The notes: generated from the sequence alone by a model not told the origin. A DNA stretch of 9,054 nt from Spirochaetaceae bacterium (GCA_031280705.1 JAITGJ010000247.1:1-9054), one strand, 5' to 3'; positions 1 through 6,955 are shown, counted from the first letter of the stretch. A program made the numbers and translations.

Positions 1-2
1 CT

Positions 3-53
3 GTAATTTCTCGCCCCGGCGCTACGCTTTGGGGCTGCGAAATTACGTTTTTT
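3..53 (+). terminator. Rho-independent terminator-like hairpin
   Basis: Outer arms gtaatttc (3-10) and gaaattac (39-46) are perfect reverse complements. Inner arms gcccc (13-17) and ggggc (31-35) also pair, with a small internal bulge between the two helices. The centre contains gctacgc (21-27). A run of six T follows at 48-53, as expected for an intrinsic terminator read on the plus strand. It would end a gene lying to the left of this window. The same gctacgc core occurs in the palindrome at 8878-8910, so it may belong to a family of palindromes rather than being a simple terminator. Confidence 0.6.
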
Positions 54-59
54 AGCGGA

Positions 60-91
60 AGTTGTTTAGAAACTGAGGTTGTTAAACAACT
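60..91. repeat. Short inverted repeat with 14-base loop
   Basis: agttgttta at 60-68 is the reverse complement of taaacaact at 83-91, giving a 9-bp stem around a 14-base loop. It lies just after the terminator-like hairpin and at the left boundary of the methyltransferase remnant. It could be a junction left by a rearrangement or a minor hairpin. No function is assigned. Confidence 0.4.
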
Positions 92-490
92 CTATTTTTA
101 GGGAAACGGTTTTTGTGCAGGCCATGATGGAGACTTGTCCGATAACCAGCCGGGTTGGCGAACAAGTCCAATATAATTTTATATTTCTCTTTTTTTTTGC
201 ACGAATTAAATGTTGCCGGCAGGGCGGCATTGTTGCAGTTGGCCGGAAATTTATTGGCTGCAAATGGTGAGATAACGCTCTGCGATTATTCCATTCCCGA
301 AAAAGGAATTATGAAAACAATATTTCCAAGACTGATAGCGTTATGGGAACCCCGGAGCGCTGTTGATTTTCTTGAAAATGGATTTTATCCCGAAATTAAA
401 ACCGCTGATTTGACGATACAGTTTGAAGCCACATTGCATCATGGCGGCGTCAGGTTAATAAAGTTGAAGCCTGACGCAGCAACACGATAA
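70..490 (+). pseudogene. 5'-truncated, frameshifted class I SAM-dependent methyltransferase remnant
   Basis: Reading from 146 to the TAA at 488-490 gives a protein whose C-terminal ~95 residues look like the second half of a class I (UbiE-like) methyltransferase. A hydrophobic strand leads into FFLHEL, then a GRAALLQLAGNLL helix, the strand segment GEITLCDY followed by IPEKG, and a C-terminal strand pair ending GGVRLIKLK. The SAM-binding glycine loop of the N-terminal half is absent. Upstream, the neighbouring frame (70-198) continues plausibly, reading METCPITSRVGEQVQYN into the same hydrophobic strand. The two frames meet at a run of nine T (190-198); eight T would join them as ...FLFFLHEL. 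A stop at 67-69 closes the left side. The stretch is more AT-rich than its surroundings. I read it as a decayed fragment. A shorter product from the TTG at 155 is possible but has no convincing ribosome site. The exact methylation substrate cannot be told. Confidence 0.6.
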
Positions 491-625
491 GGCTTGAACG
501 CATGGTTCACGCGGGTAAAACCCCTGTATAATACAGTCGCAAAACAGGCTGCCGTGGACTGTTTATACAGCCCTTCCGCGCCGGGACGCCGGTGTGCGCA
601 GCGGCGTTTCTGCGTGGGATGTTTT
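491..625. other. Non-coding interval with promoter-like and palindromic motifs
   Basis: No gene is seen between the methyltransferase remnant and the stop codon of the minus-strand deacetylase-like gene. The interval holds a perfect TATAAT (527-532) embedded in the palindrome ctgtataatacag (524-536). A second similar motif, ctgtttatacag, lies at 559-570. A possible -35 hexamer ttcacg (506-511, four of six consensus bases) lies 15 bp upstream of TATAAT. On the plus strand a weak 5-bp stem cgcag/ctgcg, followed by six T at 622-627, could end a short transcript. I see no good minus-strand terminator for the gene that finishes at 626. Confidence 0.35.
506..532 (+). promoter_or_regulatory. Possible sigma-70-type promoter
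   Basis: A perfect -10 hexamer TATAAT at 527-532 is preceded at a 15-bp spacing by ttcacg (506-511), a weak -35. The spacing is shorter than the ideal 17. No plus-strand coding region follows, since the next DNA is antisense to the deacetylase-like gene. If active, it would make a short non-coding or antisense RNA. The call rests on sequence motifs alone. Confidence 0.25.
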
Positions 626-2896
626 TTAGTGCGGCAGAGAAGCGGCCTGGCGCCGGCGTTCAATCAGCGTGGACACCGGAACCACCGTGTAGCCTTCCCG
701 GGCAATGGCGTCCAGGAGGAGTCCCAGGCGGTTGTAAAGATAATCGCCCCGTCCGCCGGGGAGGAGGCCCAGGCGAATGGGAATGACCGAGCCGTTCTGT
801 TTGAGAGACATGATCCGGTCGATCATGTCCAGGGCTGAAAGCTGCGTCAGAACGCTCATCCGGGTGTTTTCGCGGGTTACCCAGTCCAGCGGATCCACAT
901 CGCGGTGTATGGTGCTGTAACCTGACCGCGCGGCAATAGTAACCATGTTTTCGGAAATGGCGTAGTGGGGGGCGTGCCAGAGGAGGCTCATTTCGCGTCC
1001 TGAAACCTTGAAAAATTCGTCTTCGTTCCGGGCGAGTCCACGGGAGATGAACGTCTCATCGATCCGGTAACGGGCGTCCGACAAATCAATGGAAACAAAA
1101 AACATTGAGGCGGTCTCATGACCGGCCTCCACAATATCCTTGACCGCGCCCGGATAGCGGCGGATAAATTCGCCGTTGATGAAAAATGTTGCGCGTATGC
1201 CGAAGTCCCGCAGCGTGTGCAAGACCAGGGGCAGACCGGCAGCGTCATCGTACAGATCAAAACAAATGGCGACTTCCCGCGGCGCACCGGTTCCGGGATC
1301 GCCTGAATATACCGCCCGCTGGAAAAGAGGCGCCGTCCCGGTACCCACCGTATTGCGGATCATCGGCATATTGGCGTATGGGCCGGAATACTGCCGCTCC
1401 AGGTACACCCGGTACTGTTCGGAAACCTGGGATGTGGGGCGCTGGGCGGGCCGGGCAATTTCCTCCCAGGGGGTTTCTCCGTCTGTCGCGTACCATTGCG
1501 CGCCCGCCCGCGCAAGAACGCGCCCGGTTTCCGCTTCAAAGCTCCAGGCTCCGGCCTGGGAAAGGCACACAAGACTTTTGGAGACGGAGACCGGGGATGC
1601 TCCGGGCGGTGAAAACTGGAACCGGGAAATTGTAACGCTGTCCCCGGCGACAAGTTCATTCGCGCCGAGCCAGAAGCAGCTCCAGCCGGGATTGGCGGAG
1701 AGGGTTTCCACGGGCCGCCACGCGGCGTAATCGTACAAAAAGACGCCCTGCTCACCCCAGCATACCATCCGCGTTCCGCCGGGCGAAAGGAGCGCGCTGT
1801 TTTCTACCGGGCTGTCCACCGCGGTGAATACCGCGTTGTCGCCCGCGTTGGGGTCAAAGCGCCAGGCCAGGGAAGACGCGCCCGCCGGGCCGGGAATTTG
1901 GGCGATGATGGTAACGGCCCCCCGGGCAGGCCACAGTACATTAAGACGCCCGCAGGACCGGGGAAGAAGCAGCCAGGGCCGGGAGACGGTTGTTTCCGTG
2001 CTGTAGTCGTCAAGCCCCAGGGGGAAGAAGAACAGATTCCGGGAACTTTTTGCAAGCAGAATGGTACGGGCGTCGGGTGCGATCCAAAATTCGTCAAAAT
2101 TGCTGTCAAACTCAAAGGGGATTTTTCCCGCTATCTGGCCCGGTTCAAGAAAATCGGCGTAAACAGCGCGGGCGAACAGTTCCGCGCCCCGGACCCGGAA
2201 TACGGTTGCGCCCCGGATATAGAAAAAATCTCCCCCGGAATTCCAGCGCACGGCGTTGATTGATCCCTCGCCGATAAGCCGGTAGCGCTCATCCACGGTG
2301 TGGGACGCGGAACCGGTGGTGTGGTAGTAGAGCCGTCCGCTTCGCTCGTACACAAAGACGCGTGAATCAGGACTCCAGGAAGCGGGAAAAACGCCGGGGC
2401 GCTCAACATCGCTTGCGACAAGGGTACGCTGGCCGGTTGCGGTGTCGAGCAGCGCGAGATTTCCATACGCCGCGCTTGATGGTTCCACGATGAGCAGCCA
2501 CTTGCCGTCCGCGGAGGCGGCCATGCCTTCGGCCCTGCCGCTCGTAACCTCGCCGCCGGTAAAAATCCCCGGGAGTCCCGGAACGGGCGCGGGAAGCCCG
2601 CCCGAAAGGGGCATGCGGATCACGCCAAAGGCGTTTCGTATTTGAACGGATTTACCGCCGTCCACCGGCTCCATTTTTTCGGGAAAGGCGGTAAGCTGCC
2701 TGAGCGCGGGATTTCTTAGCGCGGTGATGTACAGCGTCCCCTGGCGTATTTCCGCGCCGGATTCCGCCCCGAAAAGGAGACGGTTGTCGGAAGACAGATC
2801 CAGCCCGGAAAAATTGACGTTCGCGGCAAGCGGGACGCGGAAGAGAACAAGCCAGAGCAACAAAAGGGGCGCTCTCGCGTTACGGATGACGGCCAT
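626..2896 (-). CDS. Exported beta-propeller-like / polysaccharide deacetylase (NodB-like) fusion with degenerate active site
   Basis: This 756-residue protein starts with a signal-peptide-like N terminus: basic residues, then a leucine-rich core at 10-20 and PLAA near 22-25. Residues ~30-470 contain repeated strand blocks with a TolB/WD40-like flavour, such as SADGKWLLI (128), WSPDSRVFVYE (174), APDARTILLA (273) and SPGGTRMVCW (371). I infer a beta-propeller. Residues ~540-745 match the NodB/polysaccharide deacetylase fold: CFDLYDD (545-551), TLRDFGIRATFFINGEF (561-577), AGHETA (591-596), HAPHY (641-645) and DVDPLDW (666-672). Family enzymes use TFDDG, HxxxH and an LxH near the end to bind metal. 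Here the second Asp is Leu548, the position four after His593 is Ser597, and the last motif reads IPIRLG without His. Catalysis is therefore doubtful; glycan binding or scaffolding is possible. The ATG has AAAGGA five bases upstream and the start lies inside the end of the preceding gene, so the two are probably co-translated. Confidence 0.8.
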   Translation of the reverse strand: MAVIRNARAPLLLLWLVLFRVPLAANVNFSGLDLSSDNRLLFGAESGAEIRQGTLYITALRNPALRQLTAFPEKMEPVDGGKSVQIRNAFGVIRMPLSGGLPAPVPGLPGIFTGGEVTSGRAEGMAASADGKWLLIVEPSSAAYGNLALLDTATGQRTLVASDVERPGVFPASWSPDSRVFVYERSGRLYYHTTGSASHTVDERYRLIGEGSINAVRWNSGGDFFYIRGATVFRVRGAELFARAVYADFLEPGQIAGKIPFEFDSNFDEFWIAPDARTILLAKSSRNLFFFPLGLDDYSTETTVSRPWLLLPRSCGRLNVLWPARGAVTIIAQIPGPAGASSLAWRFDPNAGDNAVFTAVDSPVENSALLSPGGTRMVCWGEQGVFLYDYAAWRPVETLSANPGWSCFWLGANELVAGDSVTISRFQFSPPGASPVSVSKSLVCLSQAGAWSFEAETGRVLARAGAQWYATDGETPWEEIARPAQRPTSQVSEQYRVYLERQYSGPYANMPMIRNTVGTGTAPLFQRAVYSGDPGTGAPREVAICFDLYDDAAGLPLVLHTLRDFGIRATFFINGEFIRRYPGAVKDIVEAGHETASMFFVSIDLSDARYRIDETFISRGLARNEDEFFKVSGREMSLLWHAPHYAISENMVTIAARSGYSTIHRDVDPLDWVTRENTRMSVLTQLSALDMIDRIMSLKQNGSVIPIRLGLLPGGRGDYLYNRLGLLLDAIAREGYTVVPVSTLIERRRQAASLPH

Positions 2897-3089
2897 GACG
2901 ATCCTTTTCCGCGATGAATTCGTTCAGTTCCCGCACGCAGCCGGCGAGGAGCGCTTCAAGCTCCCGCAGGCGTTTTATGGACAGTTCGGTCTTTTTTTCC
3001 AGCAGACGGCCGCAGGCGTCATCAAGGATGCGGTCAAAATTCATTTCCGAAATGGCCGCCCGGCCATAATTCCACTCCGCGGAATTCAT
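2880..3089 (-). CDS. Small helical/coiled-coil protein of unknown function
   Basis: The protein has 69 residues, starting MNSAEWNYGR and ending in EKDRHGRHP. Residues ~17-62 are rich in Leu, Glu, Lys and Arg with heptad-like spacing (ILDDACGRLLEKK, then LRELEALL, then VRELNEF) and should form one or two amphipathic helices. There is no signal peptide or membrane segment, so it is probably cytoplasmic, and I do not recognise a family. The ATG at 3089 is preferred over a longer reading from 3209 because the extra 40 residues overlap the small upstream gene, lack a ribosome site and are unusually basic and low-complexity. An AAGGA lies about 14 bases upstream, rather far, so translation may depend on coupling to the preceding gene, which stops 7 bases before. 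Its 3' end overlaps the next gene by 17 bp. Confidence 0.6.
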   Translation of the reverse strand: MNSAEWNYGRAAISEMNFDRILDDACGRLLEKKTELSIKRLRELEALLAGCVRELNEFIAEKDRHGRHP

Positions 3090-3096
3090 GGGTACG

Positions 3097-3234
3097 TTAA
3101 AAATCCTTGCCAACAAAAATCGTCCCGCCGCTTTTCGCCTGCACGGCGGATGAAAGCTGCGCATGAACGTCAAGCGCCCTGATAAAGGTAACTGCCGCAA
3201 TAAAAGCAATAAGGATAAGAACCAGTTTTCGCAT
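3097..3234 (-). CDS. Small predicted exported or membrane peptide (45 residues)
   Basis: This short frame encodes a 45-residue peptide. It begins MRKLVLILIAFIAAV, which gives a two-residue basic start and a strongly hydrophobic core at 4-18. A VHA|Q signal-peptidase-like site follows near residue 25. The predicted mature part is only about 20 residues, ending SGGTIFVGKDF. Upstream on the minus strand is GGAGGA. Two tandem ATG codons are possible (3237 and 3234); the second is preferred because it sits four bases after GGAGG, whereas the first is only one base away. It lies 35 bases after the stop of the LysM/M23 gene and 7 bases before the next start, so it is probably the second gene of this operon. 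It could instead be a single-pass membrane peptide. I do not recognise a family. A strong ribosome site and a clean signal-like N terminus argue that it is real. Confidence 0.55.
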   Translation of the reverse strand: MRKLVLILIAFIAAVTFIRALDVHAQLSSAVQAKSGGTIFVGKDF

Positions 3235-3269
3235 CATTCCTCCGGCGGGATAGGTTTAGTTTAAGGCTG

Positions 3270-4631
3270 CTAACGCAGGAAATCAAGGGGATTCAGCGCC
3301 CGCTGGTTTTTCCGCACCGCGAAATGAAGATGCGGGCCGGTACTGTAGCCGGTGCTGCCGACTTCGCCGATTTTGCCGCCCTGGGAGACCCGCTGTCCTT
3401 CACGTACCGAAACGGCGCTCATGTGGGCGTACAGGGTTTGGTATCCGCCGGAGTGTGAGAGGATCACGAATTTCCCGTATTTGGCGTTGTTTCCCACCGA
3501 GGCGACTTCCCCTTCCATGGCGGCGCGGATCGGCGTTCCCGTGAGGGCGGGAAGGTCAATGGCGTCATGGAAGCGGCGCATCCCGCTGATGGGATCGTTA
3601 CGCCAGCCGAAGGCGGAAGAAATACGCGCCCGCACGGGCCAGATAAAAAGCTCTCCCAGGGCCATCCGAAGGTCCTCGCGCCGCATTTTCGCGCCGGGGA
3701 TAAAGAGCGTTATCCCGGCGGTAAGGGTATCGCTGTCAAGGTCGTTCGCGTCAAGAATTGCCGTCAGGGGCACGCCCTGGGTATCGGCTATTTTCGCCAG
3801 GCTGTCCCCGCGTTTTACCGTGTAGGGAATGCCGTCCATGTTGGGGATGCGTATTTCCTGGCCTTCGTAGAGGCGGTGGGCATTGGTAAGATTGTTGGCC
3901 GCGATGATCGCGTCAATGGAAATATCATGCTCCCGCGCGATGCGCTCCACCGAATCGCCGCGCTTTATCGTATAGGTTTCCCAGGCGAAGGATTCAACCA
4001 GCGTGATGGATATGTTTTCTTCTTCCGGCTTTTCCAGCAAAAGTCCCGCAAATGAGGCCATGTGCCGCAGAACCAGGCTGTCTTCAAAATGAGCGCTGCC
4101 GGGGTCGATGTCCGCCGCGCCGGAAGCCGCGGCCGCGTTTAACGGCCTGCCGGAAAAAAAGAAAAAGTACACTCCAAGGCCGAGGAGTATAACCAGGGGC
4201 AGTACCGAGCCGAGAAACCGTGGAAGCGCCCGTTTCTGTTCGTTTACCGGTTCCGCCGGACGCGGCGCGCCGGAGGCGGAAGCCGCCCGGGACCGGCGCG
4301 CGTGCATGGCCGCCGCCATCAGCCCGGTTCCCGCGGCGGAGAGGCGTTTTTTTTTCGCAAAAAGCGGCGCGATCACGGATTGCAGGGACCGGAATACGCC
4401 GCCGGGAAATCCCCGCGCCGCCGGGACGGTTTGCCGCGCGGGAAGCGGTTCACCCGCGGCATCTCCGGCACGGCGCCGGAGCAGGGCTTTTCGCTTTGCG
4501 GCGGCGTTTTTTTTGACGGCTCTGCGGCGAACAGGCTGCTGTTTAATATCGCCAAAACTGCCGGAAGCGCCCGGTGCGGCAAGCGCCGGCCTTCGCCGTT
4601 TCACACGCTGGGAAGCCAGTAAATCCACCAT
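3270..4631 (-). CDS. Membrane-anchored LysM/M23 (LytM-type) peptidoglycan endopeptidase
   Basis: The protein has 453 residues. Residues 1-138 are a low-complexity, very basic arm (31 Lys/Arg against 6 Asp/Glu). A hydrophobic membrane segment follows at ~139-159 (VLPLVILLGLGVYFFFF), so the rest should lie in the periplasm. Two LysM domains occupy ~219-263 (YTIKRGDSVERIA) and ~269-312 (YTVKRGDSLAKIA) and should bind glycan strands. The M23 domain (~328-446) carries zinc ligands H355 and D359 (HDAID), the general-base region YAH (H403) and the HLH pair (H434, H436), so all key residues are present. Such enzymes cut peptide cross-links in peptidoglycan or activate amidases during growth and division. 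The ATG has no clear ribosome site and an in-frame TAA lies 9 bases upstream, so the start cannot be further left on its strand; a later start is possible. It is the first gene of the minus-strand cluster and is divergent from the signal peptidase gene. Confidence 0.92.
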   Translation of the reverse strand: MVDLLASQRVKRRRPALAAPGASGSFGDIKQQPVRRRAVKKNAAAKRKALLRRRAGDAAGEPLPARQTVPAARGFPGGVFRSLQSVIAPLFAKKKRLSAAGTGLMAAAMHARRSRAASASGAPRPAEPVNEQKRALPRFLGSVLPLVILLGLGVYFFFFSGRPLNAAAASGAADIDPGSAHFEDSLVLRHMASFAGLLLEKPEEENISITLVESFAWETYTIKRGDSVERIAREHDISIDAIIAANNLTNAHRLYEGQEIRIPNMDGIPYTVKRGDSLAKIADTQGVPLTAILDANDLDSDTLTAGITLFIPGAKMRREDLRMALGELFIWPVRARISSAFGWRNDPISGMRRFHDAIDLPALTGTPIRAAMEGEVASVGNNAKYGKFVILSHSGGYQTLYAHMSAVSVREGQRVSQGGKIGEVGSTGYSTGPHLHFAVRKNQRALNPLDFLR

Positions 4632-4643
4632 AATACTGATTTA

Positions 4644-4672
4644 TCGACATAAAGAAACGTAATCATTATACT
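4644..4672 (+). promoter_or_regulatory. Promoter of the signal peptidase-PBP-Maf operon
   Basis: TCGACA (4644-4649) matches five of six bases of the -35 consensus and TATACT (4667-4672) five of six of the -10, with an ideal 17-bp spacer. Transcription should start near 4679, immediately before the ATG at 4680. This would give a leaderless or nearly leaderless mRNA, which fits the absence of any ribosome-binding sequence before that ATG. Confidence 0.6.
4665..4670 (-). promoter_or_regulatory. Candidate -10 element of the divergent LysM/M23 operon
   Basis: On the minus strand this reads a perfect TATAAT, about 34 bases before the M23 ATG, predicting a leader near 27 bases. No good -35 lies 15-18 bp upstream (gccctg at 17 bp). 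It overlaps the plus-strand -10 by four bases, so the two promoters would compete for polymerase or be controlled together. Confidence 0.4.
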
Positions 4673-4679
4673 TGCCGGT

Positions 4680-5084
4680 ATGGAACGCAGGGCTTCCCGG
4701 CCTGGCGCGGCGGTACTTGCCGCTTTCCTTGCCGCGATTATCGCAAAATGCTTTTTGTTTGATTTTGTCATTGTGAACGGCCGCTCCATGCTTCCGGCCA
4801 TTAGGCCCGGCAGGGTGCTTCTGGTAAACCGGCTGGCCTATGGGCTCCGCCTCCCCGGCGCGGACGCATACCTTTGCCGGTGGCGTCTGCCCCGTAAGGG
4901 AGACGTGGTTATTTTTATTGCGCCGGGGGGAAGCATGGCGGTCAAACGCTGCGGCGGCGTTGATCCGGCGTCTGGCCGGACGTTTTTCGCGCTTGGCGAC
5001 AATGATCTTGAGTCCTACGATTCCCGTTCCTACGGCCCGGTTCCGGCGGATCGCATCGTGGGGAGGGTGGTAGGTATTAAATGA
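4680..5084 (+). CDS. lepB: Type I signal peptidase (S26), short form
   Basis: The 134-residue membrane protease should remove signal peptides from exported proteins on the outer face of the inner membrane. After a short basic start, residues ~9-31 form one hydrophobic anchor. The family boxes follow in order: NGRSMLPAIRPG with nucleophile Ser36; RKGDVVIF (72-79); MAVKRCGG with the general-base Lys89; and GDNDLESYDSRSYGPV (106-121), the conserved GDN...S.DSR.yG box. The Ser/Lys dyad is intact. At 134 residues it is near the minimum for the family, lacking the large insert of E. coli LepB. The ATG at 4680 is the first start after an in-frame TAA at 4650-4652 and has no ribosome site. The stop TGA overlaps the PBP start by four bases, so the two are probably co-translated. 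Its client proteins may include the exported products of the divergent operon. Confidence 0.9.
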   Translation: MERRASRPGAAVLAAFLAAIIAKCFLFDFVIVNGRSMLPAIRPGRVLLVNRLAYGLRLPGADAYLCRWRLPRKGDVVIFIAPGGSMAVKRCGGVDPASGRTFFALGDNDLESYDSRSYGPVPADRIVGRVVGIK

Positions 5085-6949
5085 GCGGCTTTTCCCCGAA
5101 TAATGGATCGCCTCATCCGTTCAAGCGGCGTTTTATCGTGGTTGCCGCGCTCTTGTCCGCCGCGGCGTTTCTTGTTCTGCTGCGCTACGCGTCTCTTATG
5201 TTTAACCCCCCTTCCCCGGAAGAGATAAACCCGCCGCGGCCGGTTCTTGACCGGGGGGCCATTCTGGACCGGAACGGGCGCAGCCTTGCCCTGCAAACCC
5301 GGCTGGGCGACATCAAAATCTGGAAGCCCAATATCCGGGATAAAGACGCGCTTTGCCGGGAACTCGCGCCCCTGCTCGGCATGAGCGGGGAAGACCTGCT
5401 GCGGCGCATTGATACGGCGGTAAGCAACAATGTGATGGTCAAGCGGCAGGTTGATGAGATCACCCTTCGCGCAATTGAGGCGGCCATAGGCGAGGGGCGG
5501 CTTCCCGGCGTGGGCGTTGACCCGATTGTGGGGCGGATTTACCCGGAAGACCGCCTGGCCAGCCAAATTATCGGGTTTGTGGGCGCCGATCAGATTGGCC
5601 TTGAGGGAATTGAATATTTTTTTAACGATGAGCTTGCCCCCAAAGACGGCAACGGCAATCAGGTGGTGCTTACCATTGACGCGAGCGTGCAGTACACCCT
5701 GGAGGAGATAGGCCGCCGGGTGCTCACGGAAAACAGCGCGGAAGCGGTTATGCTTCTCGCGCTCGACCCCCGCACCGGGGATATGCTCGGCTCGGCCTCC
5801 CTCCCCGATTTTGATCCCAACAACTTTCGCGGGTCGGCGCCGGAAAACCGGACAAACCGGAGCGCCGTCTGGGCCTACGAGCCGGGATCGGTATTCAAGA
5901 TCTACAGCCTTGCGGCGCTTATGGATTCACAGGCGATTACTGGGCAGTCCACTTTTTTCTGCAACGGCCGCTGGGAGCGCGTTACGGGCCGGGGCGAACG
6001 GATCACCATCGGGTGCCTTGGCGCTCACGGCACGGTGAACGCGCGGGACATTATCGTACAGTCCTGCAACGCCGGGGCGGCCTACGCCTCCGAACGCCTG
6101 GACGCGCTTTCGTTTTATAACCGCCTCAAGGATTTTGGATTCGGCATGCGGACCGGCGCGGGAAATCCCGGCGAAAGCGCGGGCTCTTTAAGCGCTCCTG
6201 AATATTGGTCGGACCGGACCAAAGCGACCCTTTCCATGGGGCAGGAGATTTCCGTATCCGCCCTCCAGATGCTTCAGGCGGCAACGGCAATCGCCAATGA
6301 CGGGGTGATGGTAAGCCCGAAAATCGTTTCCCGCATCATTTCGTGGAACGGCAAAACCGTGCGGAATTTTGAGACCGCGCCCCCCCGGCGCGTTACCGGC
6401 GTGGAGACCGCGCGCGCGATCCGCTCTTATATGGTAGATGTTACCAGCGCCGGAACGGGACGGCGGGCCAATGTGGAGGACCTTTCCCTTGCGGTTAAAA
6501 CGGGCACCGCGCAAATATCCACGCCCGGCAGCGGCTATTCCGAAACGGACTATATCGCAAGCTGCATCGCCCTGGTTCCGGCGGAGAATCCGGTGCTGAT
6601 TCTGTACCTGGTTATCGTAAAACCCCAGGGGGAATACCTCGCCGGAAGAATTGCCGCGCCGCCGGTGCGCGAAGCGGCGGAAGCGCTGGTTGACTATCTG
6701 GGCATCCCCCGCGGCCGGAACCGGCGCGTAGAACATTCCGGCTCGATAATCCTGCCCCCCATTGACATTCCCCGGATGGAAACGTCCGTTCCCGACTTTA
6801 CCGGCTATTCAAAAAAACAGATTTTGCCGCTCCTGCTCCGGGATGACGTAACCATTGAACTGTACGGCGAGGGCTGGGTTCTCCGTCAAAATCCGCCGCC
6901 GGGAACGCCCTTCCAGCCCGGCATGGTGATCACCCTGCAACTGGAATAA
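5081..6949 (+). CDS. ftsI: Class B penicillin-binding protein with PASTA domain (FtsI/PBP2-type transpeptidase)
   Basis: The protein has 622 residues. It has a short cytoplasmic tail, one membrane segment (~16-38) and a PBP-dimer/pedestal domain (~53-190) opening with RGAILDRNG (58-66). The transpeptidase domain (~215-540) has all three penicillin-binding motifs: SVFK with nucleophile Ser270 and Lys273, SCN at 328-330, and KTG at 473-475. A C-terminal PASTA domain covers ~568-622 (VPDFTGYSKKQILPLL, then NPPPGTPFQPG). This order is that of monofunctional PBPs that cross-link septal peptidoglycan (FtsI, SpoVD, PBP2X), so the division role is the likeliest. An elongation-type PBP is less likely given the PASTA tail. 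The ATG overlaps the signal peptidase stop as ATGA, with TAGG six bases upstream. The usual mraW-ftsL-ftsI-mraY neighbours are not here, which leaves the exact name less sure than the class. Confidence 0.9.
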   Translation: MSGFSPNNGSPHPFKRRFIVVAALLSAAAFLVLLRYASLMFNPPSPEEINPPRPVLDRGAILDRNGRSLALQTRLGDIKIWKPNIRDKDALCRELAPLLGMSGEDLLRRIDTAVSNNVMVKRQVDEITLRAIEAAIGEGRLPGVGVDPIVGRIYPEDRLASQIIGFVGADQIGLEGIEYFFNDELAPKDGNGNQVVLTIDASVQYTLEEIGRRVLTENSAEAVMLLALDPRTGDMLGSASLPDFDPNNFRGSAPENRTNRSAVWAYEPGSVFKIYSLAALMDSQAITGQSTFFCNGRWERVTGRGERITIGCLGAHGTVNARDIIVQSCNAGAAYASERLDALSFYNRLKDFGFGMRTGAGNPGESAGSLSAPEYWSDRTKATLSMGQEISVSALQMLQAATAIANDGVMVSPKIVSRIISWNGKTVRNFETAPPRRVTGVETARAIRSYMVDVTSAGTGRRANVEDLSLAVKTGTAQISTPGSGYSETDYIASCIALVPAENPVLILYLVIVKPQGEYLAGRIAAPPVREAAEALVDYLGIPRGRNRRVEHSGSIILPPIDIPRMETSVPDFTGYSKKQILPLLLRDDVTIELYGEGWVLRQNPPPGTPFQPGMVITLQLE

Positions 6950-6955
6950 TTCCGC

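Noticed and set aside
524..570. LexA/SOS-type operator boxes
   Set aside because: CTG and CAG are separated by 7 and 6 bases, not the 10 of the E. coli-type SOS box, and no SOS gene lies beside them.
494..838. Plus-strand 114-codon frame across the deacetylase 3' end
   Set aside because: No recognisable protein features or ribosome site; most of it is antisense to the conserved NodB C terminus.
2880..3209. Longer 109-residue version of the small helical protein
   Set aside because: The extra N terminus overlaps the small exported-peptide gene almost completely and has no ribosome site; the ATG at 3089 fits better.
4108..4662. Plus-strand open frame opposite the start of the LysM/M23 gene
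   Set aside because: Low-complexity Arg/Ala/Pro sequence, antisense to the basic arm of the M23 protein and crossing the divergent promoter.
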